64,000 bases of DNA from Pseudomonas sp. MM211 (GCF_020386635.1 NZ_CP081942.1:1798001-1862000); one strand, 5' to 3'. Shown: positions 41,487 through 54,841, counted from the first letter of the stretch. Numbers and translations: made by a program. Notes: generated from the letters alone by a model not told the origin.

Positions 41487-41843
41487 ATGGCCCGTATTGC
41501 AGGCGTTAACATTCCGGATAACAAGCACACTGTTATCTCGTTGACCTACATCTTTGGTGTCGGTCGCACCACCGCACAGAAAATCTGTGCAGCTACCGGT
41601 GTAAATCCGGCGGCAAAGATCAAGGATCTCTCTGACGAGCAGATCGAGCAGCTGCGTGGTGAAGTCGCCAAGGTTAATACCGAGGGTGATCTGCGCCGTG
41701 AAGTGAACATGAAAATCAAGCGCTTGATGGATCTGGGCTGCTACCGCGGTCTGCGTCATCGTCGCGGCCTCCCGGTGCGCGGTCAGCGTACCAAGACCAA
41801 CGCGCGCACCCGTAAGGGCCCGCGTAAGCCGATCCGCAAGTAA
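41487..41843 (+). CDS. rpsM: 30S ribosomal protein S13
   Basis: Head protein in two intersubunit bridges. The 118-aa product starts [20 protein letters not shown] and has the H2TH-like core and C-terminal basic tail with [23 protein letters not shown] 41487 follows TTGGAGTTCCACTGA. First gene of the alpha operon; rpsK follows after 30 nt. Confidence 0.97.
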   Translation: MARIAGVNIPDNKHTVISLTYIFGVGRTTAQKICAATGVNPAAKIKDLSDEQIEQLRGEVAKVNTEGDLRREVNMKIKRLMDLGCYRGLRHRRGLPVRGQRTKTNARTRKGPRKPIRK

Positions 41844-41873
41844 TCGCGTTCGCGAATCGACAGGAATTTAGTC

Positions 41874-42262
41874 ATGGCAAAACCTGCTGCTCGTACTCGT
41901 AAGAAAGTCAAGAAGACGGTGGTTGATGGCATCGCCCACATCCACGCTTCTTTCAACAACACCATCGTGACCATTACCGACCGTCAAGGTAACGCCCTGT
42001 CTTGGGCTACCTCCGGTGGCTCGGGTTTCCGCGGTTCTCGCAAGTCCACCCCGTTCGCTGCCCAGGTGGCTGCTGAACGTGCTGGTCAAGCTGCGCTGGA
42101 ATATGGCCTGAAGAACCTCGACGTAAACGTCAAAGGTATAGTCCGGGTCGTGAGTCCGCAGTCCGTGCTCTTAACGGTTGCGGTTACAAGATCGCCAGCA
42201 TCACCGATGTGACGCCCATCCCGCATAACGGGTGCCGTCCTTCGAAGAAGCGTCGCGTGTAA
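41874..42262 (+). CDS. rpsK: 30S ribosomal protein S11, frameshifted in this sequence
   Basis: Platform protein beside the E-site mRNA. From ATG 41874 ([18 protein letters not shown]) the frame is right through [10 protein letters not shown]. The expected [18 protein letters not shown] should follow, but the DNA reads GGTATAGTCCGGG where about GGTCCAGGTCCGGG is expected: a substitution plus a net one-base loss (42138-42142). The rest of S11 continues in another frame to TAA 42262, ending [13 protein letters not shown]. Restored length is 129 aa. The lost piece is a near-invariant loop, so a local sequence error is the best explanation. Confidence 0.88.
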
Positions 42263-42279
42263 TCAGGAGACAGTGAGAA

Positions 42280-42900
42280 ATGGCTCGTTACATTGATCCC
42301 AAATGCAAACTGTCTCGTCGTGAAGGCACAGATCTTTTCCTGAAAAGCGGTGTTCGCGCCCTGGAATCGAAGTGCAACCTCGAAGCAGCCCCAGGTATTC
42401 ACGGCCAGCGCCGTGGCCGTCAGTCCGACTACGGCACCCAGCTGCGTGAGAAGCAAAAAGTTCGTCGTATCTACGGCGTACTCGAGCGTCAATTCAGCGG
42501 TTACTACAAAGAAGCTGCCGGCAAGAAAGGCGCTACTGGTGAGAACCTGCTGCAACTGCTCGAATGCCGTCTGGATAACGTTGTTTACCGTATGGGCTAC
42601 GGCGCTACCCGCGCTGAATCCCGTCAGCTGGTTTCGCACAAAGCGATCAGCGTAAACGGCAAAACTGTAAACGTACCGTCCTACCAGGTTAAAGCTGGCG
42701 ACGTGGTTGCAGTACGCGAGAAGTCGAAGAATCAGCTGCGCATCGTTCAGGCTCTTGAGCTGTGTGCTCAGCGTGGCCGTGTTGAGTGGGTAGATGTAGA
42801 CACCGAGAAAAAGTCTGGCGTGTTCAAAAGCGTCCCGGCTCGTGGTGATCTCTCCGCTGACATCAACGAAAGCCTGATTGTCGAGCTCTACTCCAAGTAA
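42280..42900 (+). CDS. rpsD: 30S ribosomal protein S4
   Basis: 16S assembly initiator and, in E. coli, translational repressor of the alpha operon. The 206-aa product starts [19 protein letters not shown] and has the S4 RNA-binding motif [15 protein letters not shown] followed by [15 protein letters not shown] (about 95-130). ATG 42280 follows AGGAGACAGTGAGAA. rpoA follows 22 nt after. Confidence 0.97.
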   Translation: MARYIDPKCKLSRREGTDLFLKSGVRALESKCNLEAAPGIHGQRRGRQSDYGTQLREKQKVRRIYGVLERQFSGYYKEAAGKKGATGENLLQLLECRLDNVVYRMGYGATRAESRQLVSHKAISVNGKTVNVPSYQVKAGDVVAVREKSKNQLRIVQALELCAQRGRVEWVDVDTEKKSGVFKSVPARGDLSADINESLIVELYSK

Positions 42901-42922
42901 GGGCTAGAAAATAGGTGCATCC

Positions 42923-43924
42923 ATGCAGATTTCGGTAAATGAGTTCCTGACCCCCCGCCATATCGATGTGCAGGTGGTCAGTCCGACCCGCGCCAAGATC
43001 ACTCTCGAGCCTCTCGAGCGTGGTTTCGGCCATACCCTGGGCAACGCGCTGCGTCGCATCCTGTTGTCCTCCATGCCTGGCTGTGCAGTAGTCGAGGCCG
43101 AGATTGATGGTGTACTCCATGAGTACAGCGCCATCGAAGGTATTCAGGAAGACGTAATTGAAATCCTGCTTAACCTTAAAGGTCTGGCAATCAAGCTGCA
43201 TGGTCGAGACGAAGTTACACTGACTCTGGCGAAGAAGGGCTCTGGCGTCGTAACCGCTGCCGATATTCAGCTGGATCATGATGTTGAAATCGTCAACGGC
43301 GACCACGTAATCGCCAACCTGGCTTCCAATGGCGCGTTGAACATGAAGCTCGTTGTAGCTCGTGGTCGCGGCTATGAGCCAGCTGATTCGCGCCAGAGTG
43401 ATGAAGACGAGAGCCGCAGCATTGGTCGCTTGCAGCTCGATTCTTCCTTCAGCCCTGTGCGTCGCGTGTCTTACGTGGTGGAAAACGCTCGTGTTGAGCA
43501 GCGCACCAACCTGGACAAACTGGTTATCGACCTCGAAACCAACGGTACCCTGGATCCTGAAGAGGCTATCCGTCGTGCTGCAACCATCCTGCAACAGCAG
43601 TTGGCTGCATTCGTCGACCTCAAAGGTGACAGCGAGCCTGTTGTAATCGAACAGGAAGACGAGATCGATCCGATCCTGCTCCGTCCGGTTGATGACCTGG
43701 AACTGACCGTTCGTTCGGCCAACTGCCTCAAGGCAGAAAACATCTACTACATCGGTGACCTGATCCAGCGCACCGAAGTAGAGCTGTTGAAAACGCCGAA
43801 CCTGGGCAAGAAATCCCTGACTGAAATCAAGGACGTTCTGGCTTCCCGTGGTCTGTCCCTCGGTATGCGCCTCGACAACTGGCCGCCGGCAAGTCTGAAG
43901 AAAGACGATAAGGCGACTGCCTGA
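42923..43924 (+). CDS. rpoA: RNA polymerase alpha subunit
   Basis: Dimer that nucleates RNA polymerase and contacts activators and UP elements. The 333-aa product has the N-terminal domain with [20 protein letters not shown] (about 34-53), a flexible linker near residue 240, and the C-terminal domain with [18 protein letters not shown] (about 262-279). ATG 42923 follows ATAGGTGCATCC. It lies between rpsD and rplQ as in other gamma-proteobacteria. Confidence 0.98.
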   Translation: MQISVNEFLTPRHIDVQVVSPTRAKITLEPLERGFGHTLGNALRRILLSSMPGCAVVEAEIDGVLHEYSAIEGIQEDVIEILLNLKGLAIKLHGRDEVTLTLAKKGSGVVTAADIQLDHDVEIVNGDHVIANLASNGALNMKLVVARGRGYEPADSRQSDEDESRSIGRLQLDSSFSPVRRVSYVVENARVEQRTNLDKLVIDLETNGTLDPEEAIRRAATILQQQLAAFVDLKGDSEPVVIEQEDEIDPILLRPVDDLELTVRSANCLKAENIYYIGDLIQRTEVELLKTPNLGKKSLTEIKDVLASRGLSLGMRLDNWPPASLKKDDKATA

Positions 43925-43967
43925 TCGTCATCATCACCGAACGTGAAGTTTGGTAAGGAATTGAACC

Positions 43968-44354
43968 ATGCGTCATCGTAAAAGTGGCCGTCACCTCAGC
44001 CGCACCAGCGCTCACCGCAAGGCCATGTTTCAAAACATGGCGGTATCGCTGTTCGAGCATGAGCTGATCAAAACTACTCTGCCGAAAGCCAAGGAACTGC
44101 GCCGCGTTGCCGAGCCGCTGATTACCCTGGCTAAAGAAGACAGCGTCGCCAACCGTCGTCTGGCTTTCGACCGTACTCGTTCGAAAGCTATCGTTGGTAA
44201 ACTGTTCAACGATCTGGGCAAGCGCTACGCCACCCGTCAGGGCGGTTACCTGCGTATCCTCAAGTGCGGTTTCCGCGCTGGCGACAATGCCCCGATGGCT
44301 TATGTTGAGCTGGTCGACCGTCCGGTCGGTGGCGCAGTAGAAGCTGCCGAGTAA
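43968..44354 (+). CDS. rplQ: 50S ribosomal protein L17
   Basis: Tunnel-exit-side protein of 128 aa, starting [20 protein letters not shown] and containing [20 protein letters not shown], both family signatures. AAGGAATTGAACC precedes ATG 43968. It is the last gene of the alpha operon and is followed by a strong terminator. Confidence 0.97.
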   Translation: MRHRKSGRHLSRTSAHRKAMFQNMAVSLFEHELIKTTLPKAKELRRVAEPLITLAKEDSVANRRLAFDRTRSKAIVGKLFNDLGKRYATRQGGYLRILKCGFRAGDNAPMAYVELVDRPVGGAVEAAE

Positions 44355-44371
44355 GGCATCGTTGCAAGAAG

Positions 44372-44397
44372 AACCGGGCTTAGGCCCGGTTTTTTTA
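44372..44397 (+). terminator. alpha operon terminator
   Basis: An 8-bp stem (44372-44379 with 44384-44391), TTAG loop, then a run of Ts to 44396. Confidence 0.88.
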
Positions 44398-44407
44398 TGC
44401 CTCATTT

Positions 44408-44444
44408 TTAGTTAAAAACTATCGGTCTGTAAGGCCTTATTCAT
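44408..44444 (+). promoter_or_regulatory. candidate OxyR operator upstream of katG
   Basis: Quarter sites TTAG (44408), CTAT (44419), TAAG (44430) and TCAT (44441) are each spaced by exactly 7 nt, as in the OxyR consensus ATAG-N7-CTAT-N7-ATAG-N7-CTAT; 11 of 16 defined bases match. The site ends directly before the predicted -35. Confidence 0.45.
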
Positions 44445-44473
44445 TTGAGAGTTCGCTACCGCTCGTCGATACT
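44445..44473 (+). promoter_or_regulatory. predicted katG promoter
   Basis: TTGAGA (44445-44450), 17-nt spacer, GATACT (44468-44473), 56 nt before the katG ATG. Confidence 0.5.
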
Positions 44474-44523
44474 CAATGCCAATCCCGCTTAGTCGGGAAC
44501 GATTAAGCCTGGTAAGGAGATAG

Positions 44524-46821
<2,298 letters not shown>

Positions 46822-46826
46822 CGGCT

Positions 46827-46850
46827 GACCGGGCGCCCGCCCGGTCTTTC
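46827..46850 (+). terminator. katG terminator, first hairpin
   Basis: A perfect 9-bp stem (46827-46835 with 46838-46846), 2-nt CC gap so the real loop is larger, then TTTC. Confidence 0.65.
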
Positions 46851-46866
46851 GAGTCGATACAGCCAG

Positions 46867-46897
46867 CGCCTCCTTAATGGAGGCGTTGTGCTTTTTA
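46867..46897 (+). terminator. katG terminator, second hairpin
   Basis: A perfect 7-bp stem (46867-46873 with 46879-46885), TTAAT loop, then TTGTGCTTTTT. Confidence 0.65.
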
Positions 46898-46964
46898 CTT
46901 GACCGTAGCGTATGTGGAGCGGAGCATTCATCCATTCCACCGAGTGCAGCAAGGATTCCTAGGC

Positions 46965-47429
46965 ATGAAAGGCCATATTGAAGTTATCGATTATCTGAAA
47001 GTGCTGCTCAAGGGTGAGCTGGCGGCGCGCGATCAGTACTTCATTCACTCGCGGCTTTACGAGGACTGGGGTTTCAGCAAGCTCTACGAGCGCATCAATC
47101 ACGAGATGGAAGAAGAGACGCAGCACGCTGATGCGCTGCTCAAGCGCATCATCTTCCTCGAGGGTGTGCCGGACATGGTGCCCGACGCCTTCACCTTCGG
47201 CCAAACCGTGCCCGATGCGCTGAAGCTGGATCTGGCGCTGGAGTACCAGGTGCGTGCTGCGCTGAGCAAAGGCATCGAGCTGTGCGAGCGCCATCAGGAT
47301 TACCAGAGCCGCGATATTCTGCTGCTGCAGCTCAAGGATACCGAAGAGGATCACGCCTACTGGCTGGAGATTCAGCTGCAGCTGATCGGCAAGCTGGGCC
47401 TGGAAAAGTATCTGCAAGGCCAGATGTGA
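46965..47429 (+). CDS. ftnA: ferritin-like iron storage protein (FtnA/BfrA type without heme ligand)
   Basis: A 154-aa four-helix ferritin that should store iron as a 24-mer. Ferroxidase ligands are present: Glu18, Glu51, His54, Glu94 (ALEYQV region), Glu127 and His130 (DTEEDHAYW). The heme-binding Met52 of true bacterioferritins is Thr here (EEETQHAD), as in the P. aeruginosa protein first named BfrA and later shown to be a bacterial ferritin. ATG 46965 gives the family start; the longer frame from 46899 is rejected. It sits downstream of katG, pairing peroxide removal with iron storage. It is convergent with uvrA across a shared terminator. Confidence 0.88.
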   Translation: MKGHIEVIDYLKVLLKGELAARDQYFIHSRLYEDWGFSKLYERINHEMEEETQHADALLKRIIFLEGVPDMVPDAFTFGQTVPDALKLDLALEYQVRAALSKGIELCERHQDYQSRDILLLQLKDTEEDHAYWLEIQLQLIGKLGLEKYLQGQM

Positions 47430-47441
47430 ATCGCCGCCAAG

Positions 47442-47470
47442 AAAAAGCCCCGCACATGCGGGGCTTTTTC
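47442..47470. terminator. bidirectional terminator between ftnA and uvrA
   Basis: A 13-nt arm AAAAAGCCCCGCA (47442-47454) with its exact complement (47457-47469). The A/T flanks allow termination from both sides. Confidence 0.85.
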
Positions 47471-47485
47471 GCTAGTGGGGGGTGA

Positions 47486-50320
<2,835 letters not shown>

Positions 50321-50353
50321 AACAGCCTCGCGTGGCGGGCGGATAAACCGCCG

Positions 50354-50383
50354 AGTATACGGGGGGCGACAGCCGTGCGGCAA
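50354..50383 (-). promoter_or_regulatory. predicted uvrA promoter
   Basis: Minus strand: TTGCCG (50378-50383), 18-nt spacer, TATACT (50354-50359), 33 nt before the TTG start. Confidence 0.45.
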
Positions 50384-50452
50384 AGCGCCGCTGCTGTGCC
50401 CATAGGGCTTCGACTGGTAGAATCGCCGGCTTGTTTCAACAGGTTATCGACG

Positions 50453-51841
50453 ATGCGCGATTCGCACAGCGAACGCATGAGTGGCGCGGAGACTCGGGCA
50501 GCCGGTGGGCTGGCACTGGTGTTCGCATTTCGCATGCTGGGCATGTTCATGGTACTGCCGGTATTGGCTACCTATGGGCAAGAGCTCGCCGGTTCAACCC
50601 CGGCCCTGATCGGTTTGGCCATTGGCGCCTATGGTCTGACCCAGGCCTTTCTGCAGATCCCCTTTGGCGTGCTGTCCGATCGCATCGGCCGGCGCCCAGT
50701 GATCTACTTCGGCCTCGTGGTGTTCGCTGCGGGCAGTTTGCTGGCAGCCAATGCCGATTCCATCTGGGGGGTGATCGCCGGTCGCGTGCTACAGGGCGCC
50801 GGGGCGATCTCTGCGGCGGTGATGGCCCTGCTGTCCGATCTGACCCGCGAACAGCACCGCACCAAGGCCATGGCCATGATCGGCATGAGCATCGGCCTGT
50901 CCTTCGCCATCGCCATGGTGGTCGGGCCGCTGCTGACCCGCGCGTTCGGGCTGTCCGGTCTGTTCCTGGCCACTGGCGCCATGGCGCTGCTGGGAATCAT
51001 CATCGTAGCCGGCATGGTGCCCGCTAGCGCCGGGCCGCTGCAGCACCGTGAATCCGGGGTCGCCAAGCAGGCGTTGTGGCCGACCCTGAAGCATCCGGAT
51101 CTGCTGCGGCTGGACTTCGCCATCTTCGCATTGCACGCCATCCTGATGGCCAGCTTCATCGCCCTGCCTTTGGCGCTGGTGGAGCAGGGCGGCCTGCCCA
51201 AGGAGCAGCACTGGTGGGTTTACCTGACCGCGCTGCTCGGTGGTTTTTTCCTGATGGTGCCGTTCATCATTTACGGCGAGAAGAAGCGCCAGATGCGCCG
51301 CGTGCTGATCGGCTCGGTGATCGTACTGCTTTGCTGTGAACTGTATTTCTGGGCGTTCGGCCATGGCTTGCGCAACCTGGTGCTTGGCATCGTGGTGTTT
51401 TTTACCGCGTTCAACTTGCTGGAGGCTTCGCTGCCATCACTGATCAGCAAGGTGGCGCCAGCGGGCGGCAAAGGCACTGCTATGGGCGTTTATTCGACCA
51501 GCCAGTTCCTTGGCTCGGCCCTTGGCGGCATCATGGGCGGCTGGCTGTATCAGCATTACGGGTTGGCCGGCGTGTTCGGCGGCTGTGCGCTGTTGACGCT
51601 TCTTTGGCTTGCCTTTGCTGTTACTATGCGCGAACCGCCGTATGTAACCAGCCTGCGTTTGCCGCTATCGATCGTGGCGTTGCAGGAAGCAGGCTTGGCC
51701 GAGCGAATTCAGGCAGTGCCCGGAGTGGCGGATGCCGTAGTGGTGGCCGAAGAGGCTGCCATCTATGTGAAAGTGGATACCCAACAATTGGATCGCACGT
51801 CGCTGCAGCGCTTGATCGAAGCGGCGCCGGTGACGTGCTGA
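50453..51841 (+). CDS. MFS transporter with C-terminal YAM-like domain (YajR type)
   Basis: Inner-membrane major facilitator of 462 aa with about 12 membrane segments. The MFS loop 2-3 motif is seen as GVLSDRIGRRPVIYFG (near 75-90). After the last span the chain continues for about 70 residues (from near MREPPYVTS) into a small domain with IQAVPGVADAVVVAEEAAIYVKVD, a ferredoxin-like fold pattern. This matches E. coli YajR, which carries a C-terminal YAM domain of this kind. The substrate is unknown. ATG 50453 is chosen because the longer frame upstream overlaps the uvrA start region. ssb follows after 15 nt and may be co-transcribed. Confidence 0.83.
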   Translation: MRDSHSERMSGAETRAAGGLALVFAFRMLGMFMVLPVLATYGQELAGSTPALIGLAIGAYGLTQAFLQIPFGVLSDRIGRRPVIYFGLVVFAAGSLLAANADSIWGVIAGRVLQGAGAISAAVMALLSDLTREQHRTKAMAMIGMSIGLSFAIAMVVGPLLTRAFGLSGLFLATGAMALLGIIIVAGMVPASAGPLQHRESGVAKQALWPTLKHPDLLRLDFAIFALHAILMASFIALPLALVEQGGLPKEQHWWVYLTALLGGFFLMVPFIIYGEKKRQMRRVLIGSVIVLLCCELYFWAFGHGLRNLVLGIVVFFTAFNLLEASLPSLISKVAPAGGKGTAMGVYSTSQFLGSALGGIMGGWLYQHYGLAGVFGGCALLTLLWLAFAVTMREPPYVTSLRLPLSIVALQEAGLAERIQAVPGVADAVVVAEEAAIYVKVDTQQLDRTSLQRLIEAAPVTC

Positions 51842-51856
51842 AAGTAGGAGAGCGTT

Positions 51857-52357
51857 ATGGCCCGTGGGGTTAACAAAGTTATTCTGGTCGGTACCTGCGG
51901 ACAGGATCCGGAAACGCGCTATCTGCCCAGCGGCAACGCCGTGACCAACCTGAGCCTGGCTACCAGCGAGCAGTGGACGGACAAGCAGACTGGGCAGAAG
52001 GTCGAAAAGACCGAGTGGCACCGCGTTTCGCTGTTCGGCAAGGTTGCGGAAATTGCCGGTGAGTATCTGCGCAAGGGTTCTCAGGTCTACATCGAGGGCA
52101 AGCTGCAGACCCGCGAGTGGGAAAAGGACGGTGTGAAGCGTTACACCACCGAAATCATCGTCGACATGCAGGGCACCATGCAGCTGCTTGGCGGCCGCCC
52201 GGACAACGCGGGCGGTGGCGACTCCGCCCCGCGTCAGTCGCGCCCGGCACCGCAGCGCGAGCCGCAGCAACAGGCTCCGCGTCAGTCCGCTCCGCAGCAG
52301 CAGAAGCCGCAGCCCGCTCAGGACTACGACAGCTTCGATGACGATATCCCGTTCTGA
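51857..52357 (+). CDS. ssb: single-stranded DNA-binding protein
   Basis: Tetrameric SSB that protects and organises single-stranded DNA and recruits repair proteins through its tail. The 166-aa product has an OB fold (about 1-110, [20 protein letters not shown] at the start), a Gln/Pro/Arg-rich linker (about 112-155) and the acidic tip FDDDIPF. ATG 51857 follows AGGAGAGCGTT. Placed beside uvrA as in many gamma-proteobacteria. A strong terminator follows. Confidence 0.97.
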   Translation: MARGVNKVILVGTCGQDPETRYLPSGNAVTNLSLATSEQWTDKQTGQKVEKTEWHRVSLFGKVAEIAGEYLRKGSQVYIEGKLQTREWEKDGVKRYTTEIIVDMQGTMQLLGGRPDNAGGGDSAPRQSRPAPQREPQQQAPRQSAPQQQKPQPAQDYDSFDDDIPF

Positions 52358-52374
52358 TCGTCAGCCGTGACAGC

Positions 52375-52404
52375 AAAAGGCCCCGCAATGCGGGGCCTTT
52401 TTCG
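52375..52404 (+). terminator. ssb terminator
   Basis: A perfect 12-bp stem (52375-52386 with 52390-52401), AAT loop, T-run. May also serve the convergent VanZ-like gene. Confidence 0.85.
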
Positions 52405-52423
52405 TTCAGCCTGCTGCCAGCGT

Positions 52424-52771
52424 TCAGGCCGGGCTGAAGAAGCGTTTACGCAGCAGACCCTGGCAGATCCATAACACCAGCGCGATGCTGATGCCGCACA
52501 GGTTGGCAAGAACGTCCAACTGGCTGAATTCGCGACTAGGCTGCAAGTAGTGCTGCAGCCATTCCAGCAGCGGCGCCTGGATGTAGAGCAGGCTCCACAG
52601 CAGCCAGCCCGGCACGGTTGGGAAGGCGATGCGGCTGACCAACGACAGGCCGGCAAAGGCCAGCAGGTGCAGGAACTTGTCCGATTCGTCGAACAGATCC
52701 GGTGGTGGCTCCGGTCGGAACAGGCCGTAGGCGAGCACCGCACAGCAGGCCAGGAACATCAGCTTTCTCAA
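52424..52771 (-). CDS. VanZ-like family membrane protein
   Basis: A small inner-membrane protein of 115 aa with about three to four hydrophobic segments. Its pattern FDESDKFLHLLAFAGLSLV followed by LLEWLQHYLQPSREFSQLDVLANLCG is typical of VanZ-like proteins (conserved DKxxH and DxxaN elements). The function of this family outside teicoplanin resistance is not known, and nothing here implies drug resistance. The start is uncertain: TTG 52771 has AAGGA 8 nt upstream, while ATG 52759 gives a protein 4 aa shorter. Convergent with ssb. Confidence 0.7.
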   Translation of the reverse strand: MRKLMFLACCAVLAYGLFRPEPPPDLFDESDKFLHLLAFAGLSLVSRIAFPTVPGWLLWSLLYIQAPLLEWLQHYLQPSREFSQLDVLANLCGISIALVLWICQGLLRKRFFSPA

Positions 52772-53034
52772 ATTTTTCGTCCTTTCATTGTCTCTTTGCT
52801 TGGCACTATGACCACTGCATCTGGCTCGGGTTGCCAGCGATGCCGATTGGGTGACCAGGTGTCCTCGATCCATCGATGGGCGTCAAGGTTGTGCGTGGTT
52901 GATGACGCCGCGGGGTAAAAACAGCAAAATGCAGGCCATGGGCTGAACCGTCCGGGATCTGCCGAGAATTTAGCGGTTGGCGCGCCATTGCGCGGTGCAC
53001 GCTCAAACCTGATTGTGGAGCCTCTAGTTTCGTT

Positions 53035-53919
53035 ATGCGCATGCGCCTGTTGTTGCTGGGTGGTGGCAGTACGCTGGGTCGGGCGTTGATTCGCCTTGGA
53101 GCCGAAGAAGATATCGGTTTCCTCGCACCCCGCCCGCCGGCCCAGGGTTGGGATGCCGCCAGCCTGACTCAGTTGGTCGACGATACCCGCCCCGATGCGG
53201 TGATCAACCTCGCCTATTATTTCGACTGGTTTCAGGCCTCGCAGGTCAGCGAGGAGCGCTTCGTCGCTCAGGAACGTGCTGTGGAGCGCCTGGCTGAGCT
53301 GTGTCAGCACCATGATATTCGTCTGCTGCAGCCTTCCAGCTATCGCGTGTTCGATGGCGCCCGCGCCACCGCATACAGCGAGAAGGATGAGGCGCAGCCC
53401 CTTGGCCTGCGTGGGCAGGTGCTGGCGCGCATGGAGCAGAGCGTTCGCGCCCTGTGCCCGCGGCATGTGCTGCTACGCTTCGGCTGGGTGCTCGATGACA
53501 GCCCGGACGGGTTGCTGGCGCGTTTCCTGGTGCGAGCCGAGCGTGCAGAGGCGCTATTCCTGGCCGATGATCGGCGGGGCAATCCGACTCCGGTAGACGA
53601 TGCTGCGCGGGTCATCCTTGCCGTGCTCAAGCAGCTCGACTGCGCCGCGCCGCTGTGGGGCACCTATCACTATGGTGGGCACGAGGCGACCACGTCGCTG
53701 GCGCTCGGCCAGGCGATCCTGAGCGAAGCGCGGCACATTCGTCAGAACCTCCTTGAGGACATCTCCGGTCAGGCTCACGCCGCACGGGGCGACGCTGCCG
53801 AAGAGCCGCAGCATGGCGTGATGTCGTGCAAGAAAATCCTACACACTTTCGGCGTCAAGCCGCGCGCCTGGCGTGCCGGCCTGCCGAGCTTGCTGGAGCA
53901 GTATTATCGCCATGTCTGA
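53035..53919 (+). CDS. RmlD-like NAD(P)-dependent sugar epimerase/reductase relative lacking YxxxK
   Basis: A 294-aa Rossmann protein. The dinucleotide loop LLLGGGSTLGRAL is at the N-terminus, and QPSSYRVFDGARATAYSEKD (about 100-119) aligns with the STDYVFDG region of dTDP-4-dehydrorhamnose reductases. The next element, where RmlD has YGxxK, reads LGLRGQVLARME, so catalytic Tyr and Lys are not visible. The GNPTPVDDAARVIL stretch (about 182-195) fits the family. ATG 53035 has GGAG about 15 nt upstream. Its 3' end overlaps the next epimerase gene by 8 nt, so the two are translated together. Substrate unknown; it may be a non-catalytic partner or use other residues. Confidence 0.75.
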   Translation: MRMRLLLLGGGSTLGRALIRLGAEEDIGFLAPRPPAQGWDAASLTQLVDDTRPDAVINLAYYFDWFQASQVSEERFVAQERAVERLAELCQHHDIRLLQPSSYRVFDGARATAYSEKDEAQPLGLRGQVLARMEQSVRALCPRHVLLRFGWVLDDSPDGLLARFLVRAERAEALFLADDRRGNPTPVDDAARVILAVLKQLDCAAPLWGTYHYGGHEATTSLALGQAILSEARHIRQNLLEDISGQAHAARGDAAEEPQHGVMSCKKILHTFGVKPRAWRAGLPSLLEQYYRHV

Positions 53920-54841
53920 CCGACCTATTCTCGTAACTGGTGGCGCCGGCTTCATCGGCTCCAATCTGGTCGACGCCCTGCTGGCACGCGGCCACAGTGT
54001 GCGTGTGCTGGACAACCTGTCCATGGGCAAGCTGGCCAATCTGCCGGTGGATGATTCGCGGTTGACCTTTATCGAGGGTGACGTGGCAGATGCAGGGCTC
54101 GTTAGTCGAGCCGTGGCCGGTTGTGGCGCAGTGGTGCATCTCGCCGCCGTGGCGTCGGTGCAGGCGTCGGTGGACGATCCGGTCAGCACTCACCAGAGCA
54201 ATTTCATCGGTACCCTAAACATCTGCGAAGCGATGCGCGAACACGGTGTACGACGTGTGGTATTCGCCTCCAGCGCCGCGGTCTACGGCAACAATGGGGA
54301 AGGTCAGGCGATCGATGAAAACACCGCCAAGGCGCCGCTGACCCCTTATGCGGCGGACAAACTGGCCAGTGAGCATTATCTGGAGTTCTACGCGCGCCAG
54401 CATGGCCTGGAGCCGGCGATCTTCCGCTTCTTCAACGTCTTCGGCCCGCGTCAGGATCCGTCCTCGCCGTATTCCGGGGTGATCAGCATCTTCACCCAGC
54501 GTGCCCAGCAGGGCCTGCCGATCAGTGTGTTCGGTGACGGCGAGCAGACCCGCGATTTCTTCTATGTCGCCGATCTGGTCGAGTTGCTGCAGCAGGCGCT
54601 GGACGCCAAGCAGGTGGCACAGGGCGCGGTAAATGTTGGCTGGAACGAGACGGTGAGCCTCAAACAACTGTTGGCGCAGATCGGCGAATTGCTTGGCGGC
54701 CTGCCGGCGGTTACCCACCTCGATTCACGCGCGGGCGATATCCGTCATTCCCGTGCAGACAATGGCCGTTTGTCCGAGCACTACCAGTTGCCAGCGCAGA
54801 CCACACTGCGCGATGGGTTGGCTGCTTTGCTCAATAGCTGA
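53912..54841 (+). CDS. NAD-dependent epimerase/dehydratase (extended SDR, nucleotide-sugar type)
   Basis: A 309-aa protein of the GalE/WbpP-like extended SDR family. It begins SDRPILVTGGAGFIGSNLVDA (GxxGxxG loop) and has the catalytic set SSAAVYG with the YAADK dyad (near 148-152). The later FRFFNVFGPRQDPSSPYSGV and DFFYVADLVELL motifs are usual for UDP-hexose 4-epimerases. It probably alters a nucleotide sugar for surface polysaccharide, but the substrate cannot be told. ATG 53912 overlaps the preceding gene. In P. aeruginosa a similar pair lies next to oprG (from memory), as here. Confidence 0.85.
   Translation: MSDRPILVTGGAGFIGSNLVDALLARGHSVRVLDNLSMGKLANLPVDDSRLTFIEGDVADAGLVSRAVAGCGAVVHLAAVASVQASVDDPVSTHQSNFIGTLNICEAMREHGVRRVVFASSAAVYGNNGEGQAIDENTAKAPLTPYAADKLASEHYLEFYARQHGLEPAIFRFFNVFGPRQDPSSPYSGVISIFTQRAQQGLPISVFGDGEQTRDFFYVADLVELLQQALDAKQVAQGAVNVGWNETVSLKQLLAQIGELLGGLPAVTHLDSRAGDIRHSRADNGRLSEHYQLPAQTTLRDGLAALLNS

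Noticed and set aside
30672..42262. Programmed ribosomal frameshifting in rpsJ, rpsC, rpsH, secY and rpsK
   Set aside because: The five sites share no slippery heptamer or downstream pseudoknot, need shifts in both directions, and these families are not frameshifted in relatives.
46899..46927. Promoter for ftnA beginning TTGACC
   Set aside because: No acceptable -10 at 16-18 nt; the best is GAGCAT.
50321..50452. LexA/SOS box between uvrA and the MFS gene
   Set aside because: No CTG-N10-CAG with an AT-rich core was found; nearby CAG/CTG triplets have the wrong spacing and GC-rich centres.
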